Origin: Christensenella sp. UBA3792
GTDB taxonomy: Bacteria > Bacillota > Clostridia > Christensenellales > CAG-138
DNA: 24,757 nt
NCBI GenBank assembly: GCA_002369195.1
Contig: DFEW01000020.1
Location: 1-24,757 of the forward strand
Reading direction: 5' to 3'
Below are positions 23,807-24,757 of the stretch, one piece after another; positions within the stretch are counted from its first letter, which is position 1, and each line of letters opens with the position of its first letter. The position numbers were made by a program, and so were the translations under genes. The notes below the pieces were generated by a model. That model ran no database searches. It was not told the DNA's origin and was given only the letters and a program-made list of their open reading frames with translations.

Positions 23807-24757
23807 ATGGACAGAACAAGCGTTATTTTCGGCAATCCGATCGATGAAAAGACCGTAAAGCAGGCGGAAAAGAGCAAGGAAAAGTTCCTGAAAAAGTTCG
23901 GCGACGACACGAACAAGACCTATCATCTTGGACTTCAGCCGATCACGCAGATCAAGGAGATCGGCATTCAGAATCTGGTGCTTGCCGACAAGCCGCTGGA
24001 GCTGCCGAAGGACCCGCTGATCGTCGGCAACATCCGCATGGGCTTCGGGCATTACCGCATCGCGATGGCGATCGCATCGTGCGCGCAGGCGCTCGGGCGC
24101 ACGCCGGTGTGGATGGACCTTGCCTCGTTCGACGCGACCGGTTCGAAGATGATCCGCTCGCAAAACGACCTCTATTCGCTCGGTTCCAAGCTGTCGCAGA
24201 AGATCGGACTGTTCAACAAGCTCGTGTGGGAGCCGATGAACAGCGAGGGCTTCCGCAAGATCACCTATAACGCGAAGGATCAGAAAAACTCCGAGCTGCT
24301 CGTGCCGCTGTACGGCGATCTTCCGAAGGACGTTCCGTACGTCGGCACACACGTCTGGCCGTCGCAGGGCGCGGTGCACGCGGGGCTCACCCACGTCGTC
24401 AACGCGATTCCGGACAACTGGCCGATGGGTCTGCATCTGGCGGAAGGCGCGATCCACGCGGTGCAGACGCCGTTCGCCTACCTCGGCTACAAGAAGATGA
24501 ACGGCTTTGCAAAGACCGCGCTGAAGCCGATGCCCGACGACGTGCTCGTGCGCGTCGGTCACTACATCGACCATGAGCTGGTCGAGAACATCGAGCACGA
24601 CTGCGCAAAGCGCATCGACCGGCTCGAAACGGGCGCGCCGGTGCGGTTTCTGATGACCGTCGGCGGCGCGGGCGCGGGCGGCGACCTGTACCTTGCGATG
24701 ACCAAACATCTGCTCCCCTACATCAAGGCGAAGAAGGCGGAGCTGTGGATCAACTTC
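23807..24757 (+). CDS. GT-B-like protein of unknown function (partial, C-terminus missing)
   Basis: 317 residues are seen before the window ends. The region IVGNIRMGFGHYRIAMAIAS near residues 72-91 resembles the G-x-GH N-terminal loop of MurG and monogalactosyldiacylglycerol synthase, and is followed by VWMDL. The later RFLMTVGGAGAGGD near 285-298 resembles the Gly-rich turn that opens the second Rossmann domain of GT-B enzymes. There is no signal peptide or membrane segment. I do not recognise the family, so a glycosyltransferase function is only suggested. GAGGA lies 7 nt before the ATG at 23807. It is paired with the preceding carrier gene. Confidence 0.72.
   Translation, partial: MDRTSVIFGNPIDEKTVKQAEKSKEKFLKKFGDDTNKTYHLGLQPITQIKEIGIQNLVLADKPLELPKDPLIVGNIRMGFGHYRIAMAIASCAQALGRTPVWMDLASFDATGSKMIRSQNDLYSLGSKLSQKIGLFNKLVWEPMNSEGFRKITYNAKDQKNSELLVPLYGDLPKDVPYVGTHVWPSQGAVHAGLTHVVNAIPDNWPMGLHLAEGAIHAVQTPFAYLGYKKMNGFAKTALKPMPDDVLVRVGHYIDHELVENIEHDCAKRIDRLETGAPVRFLMTVGGAGAGGDLYLAMTKHLLPYIKAKKAELWINF

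Overview
The window looks like chromosomal DNA from a GC-rich, low-oxygen Gram-positive bacterium of the Clostridia type. I cannot place it more finely than that. The reasons are strong AGGAGG-type ribosome sites on most genes, a guanine-type riboswitch before a xanthine phosphoribosyltransferase gene, paired FakA and DegV/FakB fatty-acid kinase genes, a Clostridia-type metallophosphoesterase, and a very large InlB-repeat surface protein. There are no rRNA or tRNA genes, insertion sequences or CRISPR arrays.

Layout. (1) 1-5146, minus: the N-terminal 1,715 residues of a giant secreted surface protein. It has a signal peptide, a Glu/Pro-rich stalk, InlB-like repeats and about 90-residue MBG-like tandem repeats, and it runs off the left edge. 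(2) 5147-6508: its promoter and leader, then xpt on the minus strand with its own terminator and, upstream, a complete guanine riboswitch with a terminator/antiterminator platform. (3) 6509-9066, plus: a two-gene unit of a cytoplasmic ParB-like/BMP (PnrA-like) fusion protein and a metallophosphoesterase, overlapping by ATGA. (4) 9163-12726, plus: tcdA, a single-gene ABC exporter, and a membrane-anchored alpha/beta hydrolase, closed by a bidirectional terminator. (5) 12769-15288: three small membrane proteins of one family, two with N-terminal zinc ribbons, around an XRE regulator with a palindrome over its promoter. (6) 20317-14995, minus: a tight five-gene operon of DegV/FakB, a GPH-type MFS carrier, FakA, a second membrane-anchored hydrolase with Cys in the nucleophile position, and the third small membrane protein. 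(7) 20494-22116, minus: a Na/phosphate cotransporter with a PhoU tail. (8) 22374-24757, plus: a second GPH-type carrier followed by a GT-B-like protein cut by the right edge.

How the parts may work together. The best candidates for something undescribed are the carrier embedded between fatty-acid kinase subunits, which suggests uptake and activation of an exogenous lipid or fatty acid, and the second carrier paired with a GT-B-like protein. Another is the intracellular ParB-like/BMP protein divergent from the guanine-regulated xpt, which could be a nucleoside-sensing protein. These are inferences from motifs and gene order. Most promoters I could pick out have a 17-nt spacer, and six of nine start their -35 box with TTGC rather than TTGA.
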